From a virus: 63,134 nt of DNA. Position 1 is the stretch's first letter; every line of letters starts with the position of its first letter. The stretch is from the IMG/VR virus record IMGVR_UViG_3300044946_000158, positions 1 through 63,134 of that record; one strand, written 5' to 3'. The notes under the pieces are model-generated. The model did no database searches. It saw only the letters and a list, made by a program, of their open reading frames with translations, and was not told where the DNA came from. Position numbers and translations under genes: made by a program. Shown one piece after another: positions 50,953 through 57,630 of the stretch.

Positions 50953-51279
50953 TTACGAACTCCCAACAGCCTTCTGCCCCTCACGTCGCGACACCATATA
51001 CAGCTTCCGCCGGCGCTCGCCGTTCTTCGCTCCCCACGCGCGCGATGGCGTGCTGGCCACCACCTCCACCACCACCTGGGGCTGCTTGCGGAGCTTCGTG
51101 ACCACCAGTTCCTTGCGCTCGGGCTTGCCGGAGTAGACGTATTTCGTGCCGGGGTCCCTGGCCTGCGCGGCCTCGAACTGCTCGCGGTTGCGGCGGGTCA
51201 CGAACGCGGCCAGTTGCACGCTCGTTTGCGGGCCGGAGCGGGCGCAGAGGGTCAGGACGTCTTCGATCCATTGCTTCAT
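50953..51279 (-). CDS. Small protein with possible winged-helix fold
   Basis: A 108-aa protein. MKQWIEDVLTLCARSGPQTS followed by VQLAAFVTRRNREQFEAA looks like an N-terminal helix-turn-helix with a wing, and the C-terminus is basic. Could bind DNA and regulate the late operon that it helps open. Overlaps the zinc-ribbon gene by ATGA. Confidence 0.5.
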   Translation of the reverse strand: MKQWIEDVLTLCARSGPQTSVQLAAFVTRRNREQFEAAQARDPGTKYVYSGKPERKELVVTKLRKQPQVVVEVVASTPSRAWGAKNGERRRKLYMVSRREGQKAVGSS

Positions 51280-51845
51280 GTAGCCTCCTCAATATATTCA
51301 GATTCACGAATATCGGCCTCAGCAGCAAGGTCCGCAGCGGGCTCCGGAGGCTCCGACGGCTCAGTCGGGACCAGTGCCTCCACAATATTATCCACTAGTT
51401 CCTCAGTGCGGTCGGGCGCAGGCTTGCTGGGCCCGGGCTTCGCAAACGACTCCGGCGCAGGCTCGTCGAACCGTGGCGGCGGCATGGGCGCGGCCGGAAA
51501 CGTCACATTCATCACCTTGCGATCGCCATTGTCGGCGAAATCGGCGAGCTGTGGCGGCGGGGGGAGGCCGCGCGGGGACGTGACATCTCGCGGACGAGCA
51601 GGGCGCATCGCCGTAACTATTTCCTTCACTACCCTGGCCACCCGCGGCGCCATCACCTTCCACTTCGGATTCGGCGGGTCACTGGGCTTGCGCGCGAGGC
51701 TCGGCTTCTCCGGCTCGCGGTCCCAGTAGAACGAGCGGCACCGTAGGCAGCGCGCCGGCGGGTGCGCGAGCGAGTTGCCGACCCAGTCGTAGCCGCAGCG
51801 CAGGCAGTGCCAGGTGGGGCGGGGGGCTTGGGGCCTACGTGGCAT
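51276..51845 (-). CDS. Zinc-ribbon protein with Pro-rich middle
   Basis: 189 aa from ATG 51845. The open extension to 52034 reads through other genes. N-terminal ribbon WHCLRCGYDWVGNS then RCLRCRSFYW (residues 10-40) has the same layout as the small protein at 864-1052. The rest is Pro/Ala/Glu-rich with an acidic end. DNA or RNA polymerase contact is inferred. No family named. Confidence 0.6.
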   Translation of the reverse strand: MPRRPQAPRPTWHCLRCGYDWVGNSLAHPPARCLRCRSFYWDREPEKPSLARKPSDPPNPKWKVMAPRVARVVKEIVTAMRPARPRDVTSPRGLPPPPQLADFADNGDRKVMNVTFPAAPMPPPRFDEPAPESFAKPGPSKPAPDRTEELVDNIVEALVPTEPSEPPEPAADLAAEADIRESEYIEEAT

Positions 51846-52062
51846 CCGGGACCTCCCGCACGATGTCCCCCGGTGCCAGCATGTACTGGTGTAGCAGCAT
51901 CTTATGGCCCTCGACAACGGCCTCCACGCCCGACGAATACATCCCGTCGACCTGTTTGTGCGGCTCGACAAGACCATTGCCAGACACGAACAGGTGCACG
52001 CAAGTAAACTCGATTGCGATGTGGATGCTGGCACCTGCGCGGATAATTTGATACCTCGGCAT
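51835..52062 (-). CDS. Small beta-strand hypothetical protein
   Basis: 75 aa from ATG 52062, overlapping the previous stop (TGATG). Core strands YQIIRAGASIHIAIEFTCVH and LFVSGNGLVEP. 3' end overlaps the zinc-ribbon gene by 11 bp. No family recognised. Confidence 0.55.
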   Translation of the reverse strand: MPRYQIIRAGASIHIAIEFTCVHLFVSGNGLVEPHKQVDGMYSSGVEAVVEGHKMLLHQYMLAPGDIVREVPDAT

Positions 52063-52190
52063 CACCCAAACCTCTTCACAATCCGGCGCAAGCAGGCCAT
52101 CTCCAGCGGGTCCTTGCGCAGCAGCACGCAGTGGAGGCACATGCATTTCTGCGGCGGCGGCGCGGCGGGCTTGTCCTTGAACTCGGGCAT
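52062..52190 (-). CDS. 42-aa Cys-containing protein, first gene of the late operon
   Basis: ATG 52190, with AAGGAAC upstream, opens MPEFKDKPAAPPPQKCMCLH, then C...C with a basic end. Four Cys (C-x-C-x2-C...C) could bind a metal. The start directly follows the leader hairpin. Longer open frame to 52247 lacks an SD. Confidence 0.55.
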   Translation of the reverse strand: MPEFKDKPAAPPPQKCMCLHCVLLRKDPLEMACLRRIVKRFG

Positions 52191-52202
52191 GCTAGTTCCT
52201 TG

Positions 52203-52245
52203 GAGGGGGCTCCACAACAGGCGGTTGGCAGCCGCCAGCCCCCTC
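52203..52245 (-). promoter_or_regulatory. Late-operon leader hairpin
   Basis: Read on the minus strand, GAGGGGGCT (52245-52237) pairs perfectly with AGCCCCCTC (52211-52203). Inside it GGCGG (52236-52232) pairs with CCGCC (52224-52220). An 8-base bulge lies on the 3' side. CAAGGAAC and ATG 52190 follow at once, so the structure borders the SD of the first minus gene. Confidence 0.6.
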
Positions 52246-52790
52246 ATTACACACTACTTACAGGCAGCCTAGCATAGTATTCGCGAAAATGTCAAGTGAA
52301 AGGTTAACCTCCAGCATGCCAATTGCGGTCGCGATGGTAGCGGGAAGGGTAAAAATATAAAAAATGTGCGCGTACAGACCGGCGGGGCGTGGCGCCGCCA
52401 TCTCGCCCCCTCATCCCGGACAACTCGCGGCCTATGACTATCAGGACCATTGGTACGCATAGTACGCATAGTAGGACCAGTACCATCAGTACCGATTGCG
52501 TGTGTGCGCGGGGGATCGCGGGGGCGCGTCGCGTCGGTGACGCCGGGCGCGGGTGACCCGGCCGGCGCTGGGGGACAAGCGGTCAGCCACGGACGGACCT
52601 AGCACACATGGTACTAGTACTACCGTGCCCACTAATGGGCATGATCACAATTTGCGGACACGTCCCCTCCCATCCCACACAACTTGTCATACCGTGTCTT
52701 TTACACCACAAGTTTGTTGTATTGTTACCACACTGGCGGTGACACTTTGCGTCTACATGCATTATTATTGTACTTATTCGCATTTTGTGC

Positions 52791-52820
52791 TTGACACGCC
52801 GTATGTGGTGAGCGCATTAT
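52791..52820 (+). promoter_or_regulatory. Candidate promoter of the right early arm
   Basis: Exact TTGACA (52791-52796) and CATTAT (52815-52820) separated by 18 bases, upstream of the leader peptide and first gene of the plus-strand arm. Best -35/-10 pair in the control region. Confidence 0.5.
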
Positions 52821-52886
52821 GTGGGAGTACGGTAATTGCAGTCCTTGATTGTACGCGGTTCATGATAAGCAGCACTTGGAGGCACA

Positions 52887-52916
52887 ATGACACGCTCTGT
52901 TATTTGGGGACGCTAG
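52887..52916 (+). CDS. Possible 9-aa leader peptide
   Basis: GGAGG (52877-52881) is correctly spaced from ATG 52887, which opens MTRSVIWGR and stops at TAG 52914-52916, four bases before the first structured leader element. The strong SD with so short a frame suggests a leader peptide coupling ribosome position to the hairpin. It could also be chance. Confidence 0.3.
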   Translation: MTRSVIWGR

Positions 52917-52919
52917 GCC

Positions 52920-52969
52920 GAGTTAGCAGCATACGCCATGCGTGCGCGTGTGGCGTGCGAAGTTAACTC
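52920..52969 (+). promoter_or_regulatory. Structured leader element, copy 1
   Basis: GAGTTAGC (52920-52927) pairs with GTTAACTC (52962-52969), one G-U, enclosing ACGCCA (52933-52938) paired with TGGCGT (52951-52956). GGAGG of the next gene follows at 52971. Confidence 0.65.
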
Positions 52970-52982
52970 TGGAGGCGCAATC

Positions 52983-53198
52983 GTGATAAGCATACATGAC
53001 AAACTATTACACGCGGTAACGGAGTACGATCGCAAGCAAAGCACGAAACGCGGCTATAACGTGTGGGCCTTGCCTCAGTACTTGGGGGCAATCAATGAAC
53101 GTGTTATTCCCGCAATCGAGCAAGGCGTGCCAATTCGCAAGGCCATTCTGCGGGGATTCTGCGGGGATTCTGCGGGCGATTGGCTACGGTATGCCTGA
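52983..53198 (+). CDS. Small conserved phage protein, first gene of right arm
   Basis: 71 aa from GTG 52983 behind GGAGG. The in-frame ATG 52938 lies within the leader hairpin. Sequence pattern LLHAVTEYDRKQSTKRGYNV then LPQYLGAINERVIPAIEQGV and AILRGFCGD matches a common phage group ('...Y..r...kr.yNpyALg.YL..v......G....AI..gF...'). Function unknown. The 3' end has a tandem 11-base repeat (GGGGATTCTGC). Confidence 0.6.
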   Translation: MISIHDKLLHAVTEYDRKQSTKRGYNVWALPQYLGAINERVIPAIEQGVPIRKAILRGFCGDSAGDWLRYA

Positions 53199-53264
53199 AA
53201 GCGGTAGGTGAGACGGCTATCACTATCGAGGAATCGCGCGGGAGCCTATCGGATTACGGCTATT

Positions 53265-53322
53265 GAGTTAGCAGCATCGTGTCCCTCGCGCGCGGGTGCG
53301 GGGGATAGGGTGAAGTTAACTC
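53265..53322 (+). promoter_or_regulatory. Structured leader element, copy 2
   Basis: GAGTTAGC (53265-53272) pairs with GTTAACTC (53315-53322). Inner stem CCCTCGC (53283-53289) with GCGGGGG (53298-53304), one U-G. GAGGAGG follows at about 53327. Confidence 0.65.
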
Positions 53323-53338
53323 TTTTGAGGAGGCGACA

Positions 53339-53737
53339 ATGTACGATTCACTAGGAACGATTCGCGAGTTTAAGACACGCAACTTTCGCGTGGTAGTGGA
53401 TGCCATACCAGAGGAGTACCTAGACCTGTCGTTTGATGACACCGGCGAAGTGGCACGCAAACTGGATAATGGCACGTTTATCGCGTTTGTGGCGCGTGCA
53501 CGCGTGTTTCTGCGTGGGAGCGAGGTCGGAAGCGATTATCTTGGAGGGTGCATCTACGAATCGCTGGACGCATTCCAAGACCATATCGAATGTGGCAAGC
53601 AGAATCGCAAATGGGAGAGGCAAGGTAAGGAAGGGCGTTGTGGGAGCTACTTCCACCAAATGATTAACGAAGCGTGCGCGGAGGCAAGGAAACACGTCGC
53701 GGAACTGGCAAGCGTGCGTGTACGCAAGGCGAGTTAA
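53339..53737 (+). CDS. Conserved phage protein
   Basis: A 132-aa protein. FKTRNFRVVVDAIPEEYLDL, then SFDDTGEVARKLDNGTFIAF, GSDYLGGCIYESLDAFQDH, and a C-terminal helix with SYFHQMINEACAEARKH. The layout (beta sheet with 'LsfDd.g', 'G.dyLGgCiYes', 'GSYf..mv.eAi.eAR') recurs in many phages. Function unknown. GAGGAGG SD, located between two structured leaders. Confidence 0.7.
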   Translation: MYDSLGTIREFKTRNFRVVVDAIPEEYLDLSFDDTGEVARKLDNGTFIAFVARARVFLRGSEVGSDYLGGCIYESLDAFQDHIECGKQNRKWERQGKEGRCGSYFHQMINEACAEARKHVAELASVRVRKAS

Positions 53738-53787
53738 CCGCTTCACGCGCCCGCGCACGGTCGGGGGGCGCGTGGGGAAGTTAACCC
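53731..53787 (+). promoter_or_regulatory. Structured leader element, copy 3
   Basis: GAGTTAAC (53731-53738, containing the upstream stop TAA) pairs with GTTAACCC (53780-53787), one mismatch. Inner stem CACGCGCCC (53744-53752) with GGGCGCGTG (53766-53774) is 9 bp perfect. A second hairpin, GTGCCC/GGGCAC (53796-53814), lies between it and the SD. Confidence 0.65.
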
Positions 53788-53826
53788 AAAGGGCCGTGCC
53801 CACCTAACGGGCACAGAGGAGATAAC

Positions 53827-54627
53827 ATGGTCTCAAATCAACCGATGGATAATTACCAGATACAGCGGTTCGCGCCGTCAGTATTCGCGGGTCAACCGTC
53901 ATTACGCCAGTCTGATCGTTATGCGTTCATCCCTACTATCGACGTGGTGGAAGCGATGCGTGCAGCCAGCTGGAACGTGGTGATGGCTAGCGAATCGCGC
54001 ACGCGGGATGAGCAACGCAAGGGGTACACCAAGCATATGTTGCGGTTCCGGCCCGCGAACGTATCACTCGCTACCGTTGGGGATTCGATCATCGAAGTGG
54101 TGTTGATTAACTCTCACGACGGCTCTAGTCAATATTCGCTGCAAGCTGGCGTGTTCCGCCTAGTTTGCTCTAACGGCATGGTAGTGGCCGATTCGCTGGT
54201 GGATGCGATTAAGGTCAGGCACACGGGGAATGTTATCGACATGGTGGTGGATGGCTCCGCGCGGATTTTGGAGAATGCGCCAGTCGTACAGAACACTATC
54301 CAATCCTGGAAGCAAATCACACTCACAGCGGGCGAACAGCAATTGCTCGCGGAGGGTGCTCACACGTTGCGATTCGAGGATGAGACCGCAATTCAGCCCG
54401 CACAACTGCTTAGGCCACGACGCTACGGTGATAACGGTTCGTCGCTCTGGAACACGTTCAACCGGATTCAAGAGCATGTTATCAAGGGTGGCGACCGTGC
54501 GTACGATTCGCAGGCGCATCGTCGCGTGCGCAGTCGCGAGGTCAAGAATATCGACGGCAACACGAAGCTCAACAAGGCTCTGTGGTCGCTAGCAGAGGGT
54601 ATGGCTAAGTTGAAATTGGCCGCATAG
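53827..54627 (+). CDS. DUF932-like phage/plasmid protein
   Basis: A 266-aa protein with a GAGGAGAT SD. RYAFIPTIDVVEAMRAASWN, KGYTKHMLRFRP, EVVLINSHDGSSQYSLQAGV then FRLVCSNGMVV are the hallmarks of the DUF932 family ('...HmvRf.......g....ElvlvNSHDG...y.l..G.fRlVCsNGlvvg'). The family occurs on phages and plasmids, function not established, possibly linked to DNA recombination. The helical C-terminus is the usual size. Confidence 0.85.
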   Translation: MVSNQPMDNYQIQRFAPSVFAGQPSLRQSDRYAFIPTIDVVEAMRAASWNVVMASESRTRDEQRKGYTKHMLRFRPANVSLATVGDSIIEVVLINSHDGSSQYSLQAGVFRLVCSNGMVVADSLVDAIKVRHTGNVIDMVVDGSARILENAPVVQNTIQSWKQITLTAGEQQLLAEGAHTLRFEDETAIQPAQLLRPRRYGDNGSSLWNTFNRIQEHVIKGGDRAYDSQAHRRVRSREVKNIDGNTKLNKALWSLAEGMAKLKLAA

Positions 54628-54683
54628 TGACCAGTCTCCGGCCCATGCCGCATCCCTGAGCGTGGGCCGGGGGAAGTTCACTC
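54626..54683 (+). promoter_or_regulatory. Structured leader element, copy 4 (diverged)
   Basis: AGTGACC (54626-54632, within the DUF932 stop) pairs with GTTCACT (54676-54682), one mismatch. Versus copies 1-3 both arms changed together (TTA/TAA to TGA/TCA). Inner stem GGCCCATGC (54640-54648) with GCGTGGGCC (54660-54668). GAGGAGG follows. Confidence 0.55.
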
Positions 54684-54703
54684 GCGGTACTGAGGAGGCA
54701 AAC

Positions 54704-55600
54704 GTGAATCTATCGAGCGTCACGAGGTACGCGCGAGGCAAGGCGCCGTTTATCGGCATTCCTTACCTCAGCGTGGCAGAAGGGAAGTATCAGACGGCGG
54801 TGTTTCACCGTCAGCACCTGTCCGCGTTTCTGACCTGTCCGCAACTGACCACGGCGAAGTATGACGAACGCGAGCACCTGCTAGTTTTGAGTGGGAGCAA
54901 GGGACGGTTACGCGCGGAGTACCGCCTGAAGGACCTGCGGGCGTTCGATGGCGGGCGGGTGTGGCAGGTCCGTAGTGCACACGAAACATGGGCGAGGGGC
55001 CAGCGCACGTCGGCGGTCAAACGCAACCTGTCGCCGGAAGCGCGCAAGGTCATCAAGTTGGAATTTGAGATTGGCAAGCTGGAACGCAAGCGTGAGCGGG
55101 AGTTTTTCAACCTGAGCGTGCCGCGTAGTCCCATGCTGCCCAGATTATACGGGCCAGCGTCCGACAGTCACCGTAAGCAAGAGCGGCGATGGCATGATGA
55201 GAAGCCCGTGCGCCAGCGTCTCGGATGGCTGGCCCATCGCACCCGCAAGACTTGGGCAGAGTTCTACTGCGACGCGGAGGCCATTCTCGGGCGTCCGATT
55301 GATTCCTTGCGGCGGCATGATCGGGTGTGCGGTCGCAAGTGCGGGCCGGACCGTCTCGACTACCTGAAACACTTCGCAAAGTATCTGGGCATGGCTGACA
55401 AGCCGTATCGCTCGAATCAGTGGGACCCACTCGAACGTGAGAAGTACGGGGAGCACTTCGGCAAGACTCAGGTGGAAGTTCACCGTCACGCGCAGATTGA
55501 ATATCTAGATAAGTTACACAGGCGGGCCGCGCTAGACGATGAGATTGCCAATATCCGCAGCATGATCGCGGACCTGCAAGTTACGGAGGTAACACAATGA
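54704..55600 (+). CDS. Hypothetical protein with basic helical segments
   Basis: 298 aa from GTG 54704 behind GAGGAGG. The open extension to 54662 overlaps the leader. N-terminal beta part (GKAPFIGIPYLSVAEGKYQT), then charged helices (KVIKLEFEIGKLERKREREF; DYLKHFAKYLGMADK) and a C-terminal coiled coil. No family recognised. Could be nucleic-acid binding. Overlaps the next gene by ATGA. Confidence 0.6.
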   Translation: MNLSSVTRYARGKAPFIGIPYLSVAEGKYQTAVFHRQHLSAFLTCPQLTTAKYDEREHLLVLSGSKGRLRAEYRLKDLRAFDGGRVWQVRSAHETWARGQRTSAVKRNLSPEARKVIKLEFEIGKLERKREREFFNLSVPRSPMLPRLYGPASDSHRKQERRWHDEKPVRQRLGWLAHRTRKTWAEFYCDAEAILGRPIDSLRRHDRVCGRKCGPDRLDYLKHFAKYLGMADKPYRSNQWDPLEREKYGEHFGKTQVEVHRHAQIEYLDKLHRRAALDDEIANIRSMIADLQVTEVTQ

Positions 55601-55797
55601 GCGACACACAGGCGGCGGGGCATCGCATTAAATTATCAGGGGCACAGGTCACGCGCGTGCAGGAAGCGCTCACGCGCTATCACGAAAATTGTCGGACCAC
55701 TGACTATGACACGAAGGCCGCGTACATCCCCCCGCAGATCGCTACGGAAGACTTGGTAAACGACATTCTCGACGTGGTGATGGCGGTGCAATCGTGA
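55597..55797 (+). CDS. Small helical hypothetical protein
   Basis: A 66-aa protein opening MSDTQAAGHRIKLSGAQVTR, helical, acidic. Its SD (GGAGG) lies in the loop of a small hairpin GTTAC-GGAG-GTAAC (55580-55593). Overlaps both neighbours. Function unknown. Confidence 0.55.
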   Translation: MSDTQAAGHRIKLSGAQVTRVQEALTRYHENCRTTDYDTKAAYIPPQIATEDLVNDILDVVMAVQS

Positions 55798-55946
55798 CCG
55801 CCGACCTGCTAGCCGTCGCGTTGCTCGCCATGGGCCTAGGGTATGCGCTGCGCCGCTGGTGGCGGGAGTCGCATCCGTACTCGTGGCAGCGGAATCGCAT
55901 GGTGCGGGCCAGGATGCGGGCGTATCGCGAGGGGAGGGGGCGATGA
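55794..55946 (+). CDS. 50-aa single-pass membrane protein
   Basis: GTG 55794 overlaps the preceding stop (GTGA) and opens a 50-codon frame. A hydrophobic helix (DLLAVALLAMGLGYALRRWW) comes first, then a strongly basic tail. Stop overlaps the next ATG (ATGA). An N-out/C-in small membrane protein is inferred. Role unknown. Confidence 0.55.
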   Translation: MTADLLAVALLAMGLGYALRRWWRESHPYSWQRNRMVRARMRAYREGRGR

Positions 55947-56164
55947 GCCTCGATAAAAGTATACCGGATCTGAGCGATTCACTAGACCGTCTGACCGTTA
56001 CCGCACTGCGCGTCAAAGCGGAGCGCGATGAGTTTCTCCGCGTTCTAGATTTAACCTACCCAATACTCGCACAGTTGGCTATCGGCGGGGGTGTGGAAAT
56101 TGAGTACGCAGAGAAAGTCTTTGCGCAAGTCGGCTCCGCATTGGCCAAAGTAGGTGTGCGATGA
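55943..56164 (+). CDS. Small helical hypothetical protein
   Basis: 73 aa from ATG 55943. The longer frame to 55859 overlaps the membrane gene. Sequence SLDRLTVTALRVKAERDEFL and LAQLAIGGGVEIEYAEKVF, helical. Tight overlaps on both sides. No family recognised. Confidence 0.55.
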   Translation: MSLDKSIPDLSDSLDRLTVTALRVKAERDEFLRVLDLTYPILAQLAIGGGVEIEYAEKVFAQVGSALAKVGVR

Positions 56165-56484
56165 GCCAGCACACACCTGCACCATGGACAGTCAACGGTC
56201 CCAGCAAGCCCGATAACACAGGCGGGCGTGACTACTGCGTTGTCGACATGGACGACAAAATTATCGCAGAGTGTTTCGAGCATGTGGGCCGTCTGCCAGA
56301 TAATACCTATGACACGCGGCCCGCGTATGATAACGCACGGCTGATCGCCGCTGCGCCGGACCTGCTCGACGCGCTCAAGCTGGCAATCCCGTTGATGGTT
56401 GGTGCGCTTGCATTCGTAGATTGTAAAGCACAACTACAAACCGCACGCGAGGCCATCGCCAAGGCCACGGCGGTGCAACCATGA
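56161..56484 (+). CDS. Conserved 'HTPAPW' phage protein
   Basis: A 107-aa protein. MSQHTPAPWTVNG at the start and RPAYDNARLIAAAPDLLDAL near the end are the signature of a very common phage/prophage family of unknown function. Mostly beta then a helix. ATGA overlap at its 3' end and with the preceding gene. Confidence 0.8.
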   Translation: MSQHTPAPWTVNGPSKPDNTGGRDYCVVDMDDKIIAECFEHVGRLPDNTYDTRPAYDNARLIAAAPDLLDALKLAIPLMVGALAFVDCKAQLQTAREAIAKATAVQP

Positions 56485-56678
56485 GCACGCATCCCATCCC
56501 CGCAACCCTGCGGCGCATCCCCCGCGAATCCCTGTACCTGTCCTGCCACGGCGCGAATCTCGGCCGCGAACTGGCCGCGTGCGACCATGAGGACGGGGAG
56601 GTGTACGCGAGGCTCAACCGGCCCGAGGACCTGATGGAATACCGCCACGCGATTCGGGAGGTGGACGATGTTTCGTGA
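56481..56678 (+). CDS. Small hypothetical protein
   Basis: A 65-aa protein, MSTHPIPATLRRIPRESLYL start, containing CHGANLGRELAACDHEDGEV. No family recognised. Overlaps neighbours. Confidence 0.5.
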   Translation: MSTHPIPATLRRIPRESLYLSCHGANLGRELAACDHEDGEVYARLNRPEDLMEYRHAIREVDDVS

Positions 56679-57162
56679 TTACGAACCACCCGACGAACGC
56701 TCCCAGACTCCTGAAAACTGGGGCCGCACGCCGGAGGAAACGGACTGGCTCCTGCACTCTGAGCTGCCGGAGTACGAGCCGCCCGACGAGTGCGGCATTC
56801 CCGAACGCGACATGTTCGACTACCCGCCCGACGAATACGACGCTTGGCTCGACGGCCTCCACGACGCCCGCGACGTGGAACCCATCGCGGAGCCGCCGGA
56901 TGACTTGTACGACCCCCAGCGGGAACGCGCCGAGGACCGCCAGGACGCGATCGCGGCCCTGGACGACGCACAGGTCACCGCCGACCCGTTCGATGCGCTG
57001 CTCGCAGAGGCGTATGCAGCGAGGCTCCACAGTCACGATTGCCACGAGTGCGGGCGGAAACAGTTCCCATGCGCCAGCGTGCCGTGTGAGTTCCGGCCGT
57101 TCGACCGGGCTGGCGACGGCCGCAGGTGGCGGTGTCACGATTGTAAGGGGGCGACGACATGA
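56668..57162 (+). CDS. Acidic protein with C-terminal zinc finger
   Basis: A 164-aa protein. Residues 1-110 are Asp/Glu/Pro-rich (YEPPDERSQTP, EYEPPDECGIPERDMFDYPP). The C-terminus has HDCHECGRKQFPC...C and RWRCHDCKG, a possible zinc site. An acidic body joined to a zinc finger is reminiscent of DNA-mimic or adaptor proteins, but this is speculation. Confidence 0.55.
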   Translation: MFRDYEPPDERSQTPENWGRTPEETDWLLHSELPEYEPPDECGIPERDMFDYPPDEYDAWLDGLHDARDVEPIAEPPDDLYDPQRERAEDRQDAIAALDDAQVTADPFDALLAEAYAARLHSHDCHECGRKQFPCASVPCEFRPFDRAGDGRRWRCHDCKGATT

Positions 57163-57347
57163 GCGACAAGAAAGTTTATTTGGGAGACGCTGTATATGCT
57201 CGGCATGACGGCTACTCACTAATTCTCACAACAGAGGACGGCATCCGGGCCACCAACGAAATATATCTTGAGCCACAGGTGGTTCATGAACTGCTCGCGT
57301 ACCTACAGAACCTTGGGGTACCGTACATTGGATTGGTGCGACCGTGA
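57159..57347 (+). CDS. Small conserved phage protein
   Basis: A 62-aa protein: KVYLGDAVYARHDGYSLILT then EDGIRATNEIYLEPQVVHEL. The pattern 'VYLGDaVYa..dg..i.LtTe.G....n.I.LeP.V...L..y' is widespread among phages of many hosts. Function unknown. GTGA overlap with the next micro-gene. Confidence 0.75.
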   Translation: MSDKKVYLGDAVYARHDGYSLILTTEDGIRATNEIYLEPQVVHELLAYLQNLGVPYIGLVRP

Positions 57348-57409
57348 CCCTCGGACGCCTCATCTTCATCCTGCTGATCATCGCCGTGGGCCTGCTGGAA
57401 GCCTTGTGA
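57344..57409 (+). CDS. 21-aa membrane micropeptide
   Basis: GTG 57344 overlaps the previous stop and encodes VTLGRLIFILLIIAVGLLEA then Leu, stop overlapping the next start (GTGATAA). Almost purely hydrophobic. The precise double overlap with neighbours suggests real translation. Confidence 0.5.
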   Translation: MTLGRLIFILLIIAVGLLEAL

Positions 57410-57630
57410 TAATCCATACCGTGTTCACTTGCGGCAAGAAATGTGACGGCTGTCGTCATGAGGATTACCCAGACCAAGATGCGGTCAAGCCTGGAGATGC
57501 GGTAGCCATTGATGTGTCTGCTTTCAAAAAGGCTCCGTGTGGCGGGCGTATGTGGTTAATTGTGGGTGGTCCACATATCGGCAGTGGTGGGAACGGCGTC
57601 TGCGAGTACAACATCCTCATCGGGGACTAG
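57406..57630 (+). CDS. Small Cys-rich hypothetical protein
   Basis: 74 aa from GTG 57406, overlapping the micropeptide stop. FTCGKKCDGCRHEDYP gives a C-x3-C-x2-C cluster, and two more Cys follow. Beta-rich end (GNGVCEYNILIGD). Its stop overlaps the convergent stop of the lipoprotein gene at a shared CTAG. Confidence 0.5.
   Translation: MIIHTVFTCGKKCDGCRHEDYPDQDAVKPGDAVAIDVSAFKKAPCGGRMWLIVGGPHIGSGGNGVCEYNILIGD

Larger units (their letters stand above)
52246..52982. promoter_or_regulatory. Divergent control region
   Basis: This 737-base stretch separates the two divergent operons and has no convincing gene apart from a 9-codon leader. It holds a minus-strand TTGACA (52295-52290) next to the palindrome AGGTTAACCT (52301-52310). 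It also holds two tandem GTACGCATA-type repeats (about 52453-52470), the palindrome GTACTAGTAC (52611-52620), a GTGCCC hairpin (52625-52642) and an inverted pair AACTTGT/ACAAGTT (52681, 52708). The plus promoter candidate lies at 52791. A long open frame at 52553-52966 is not protein-like. Confidence 0.6.

Noticed and set aside
52553-52966. 137-codon plus-strand frame in the control region
   Set aside because: Composition (many Cys, Thr, His) is not protein-like, no SD, and it covers repeats, the promoter and the leader peptide.
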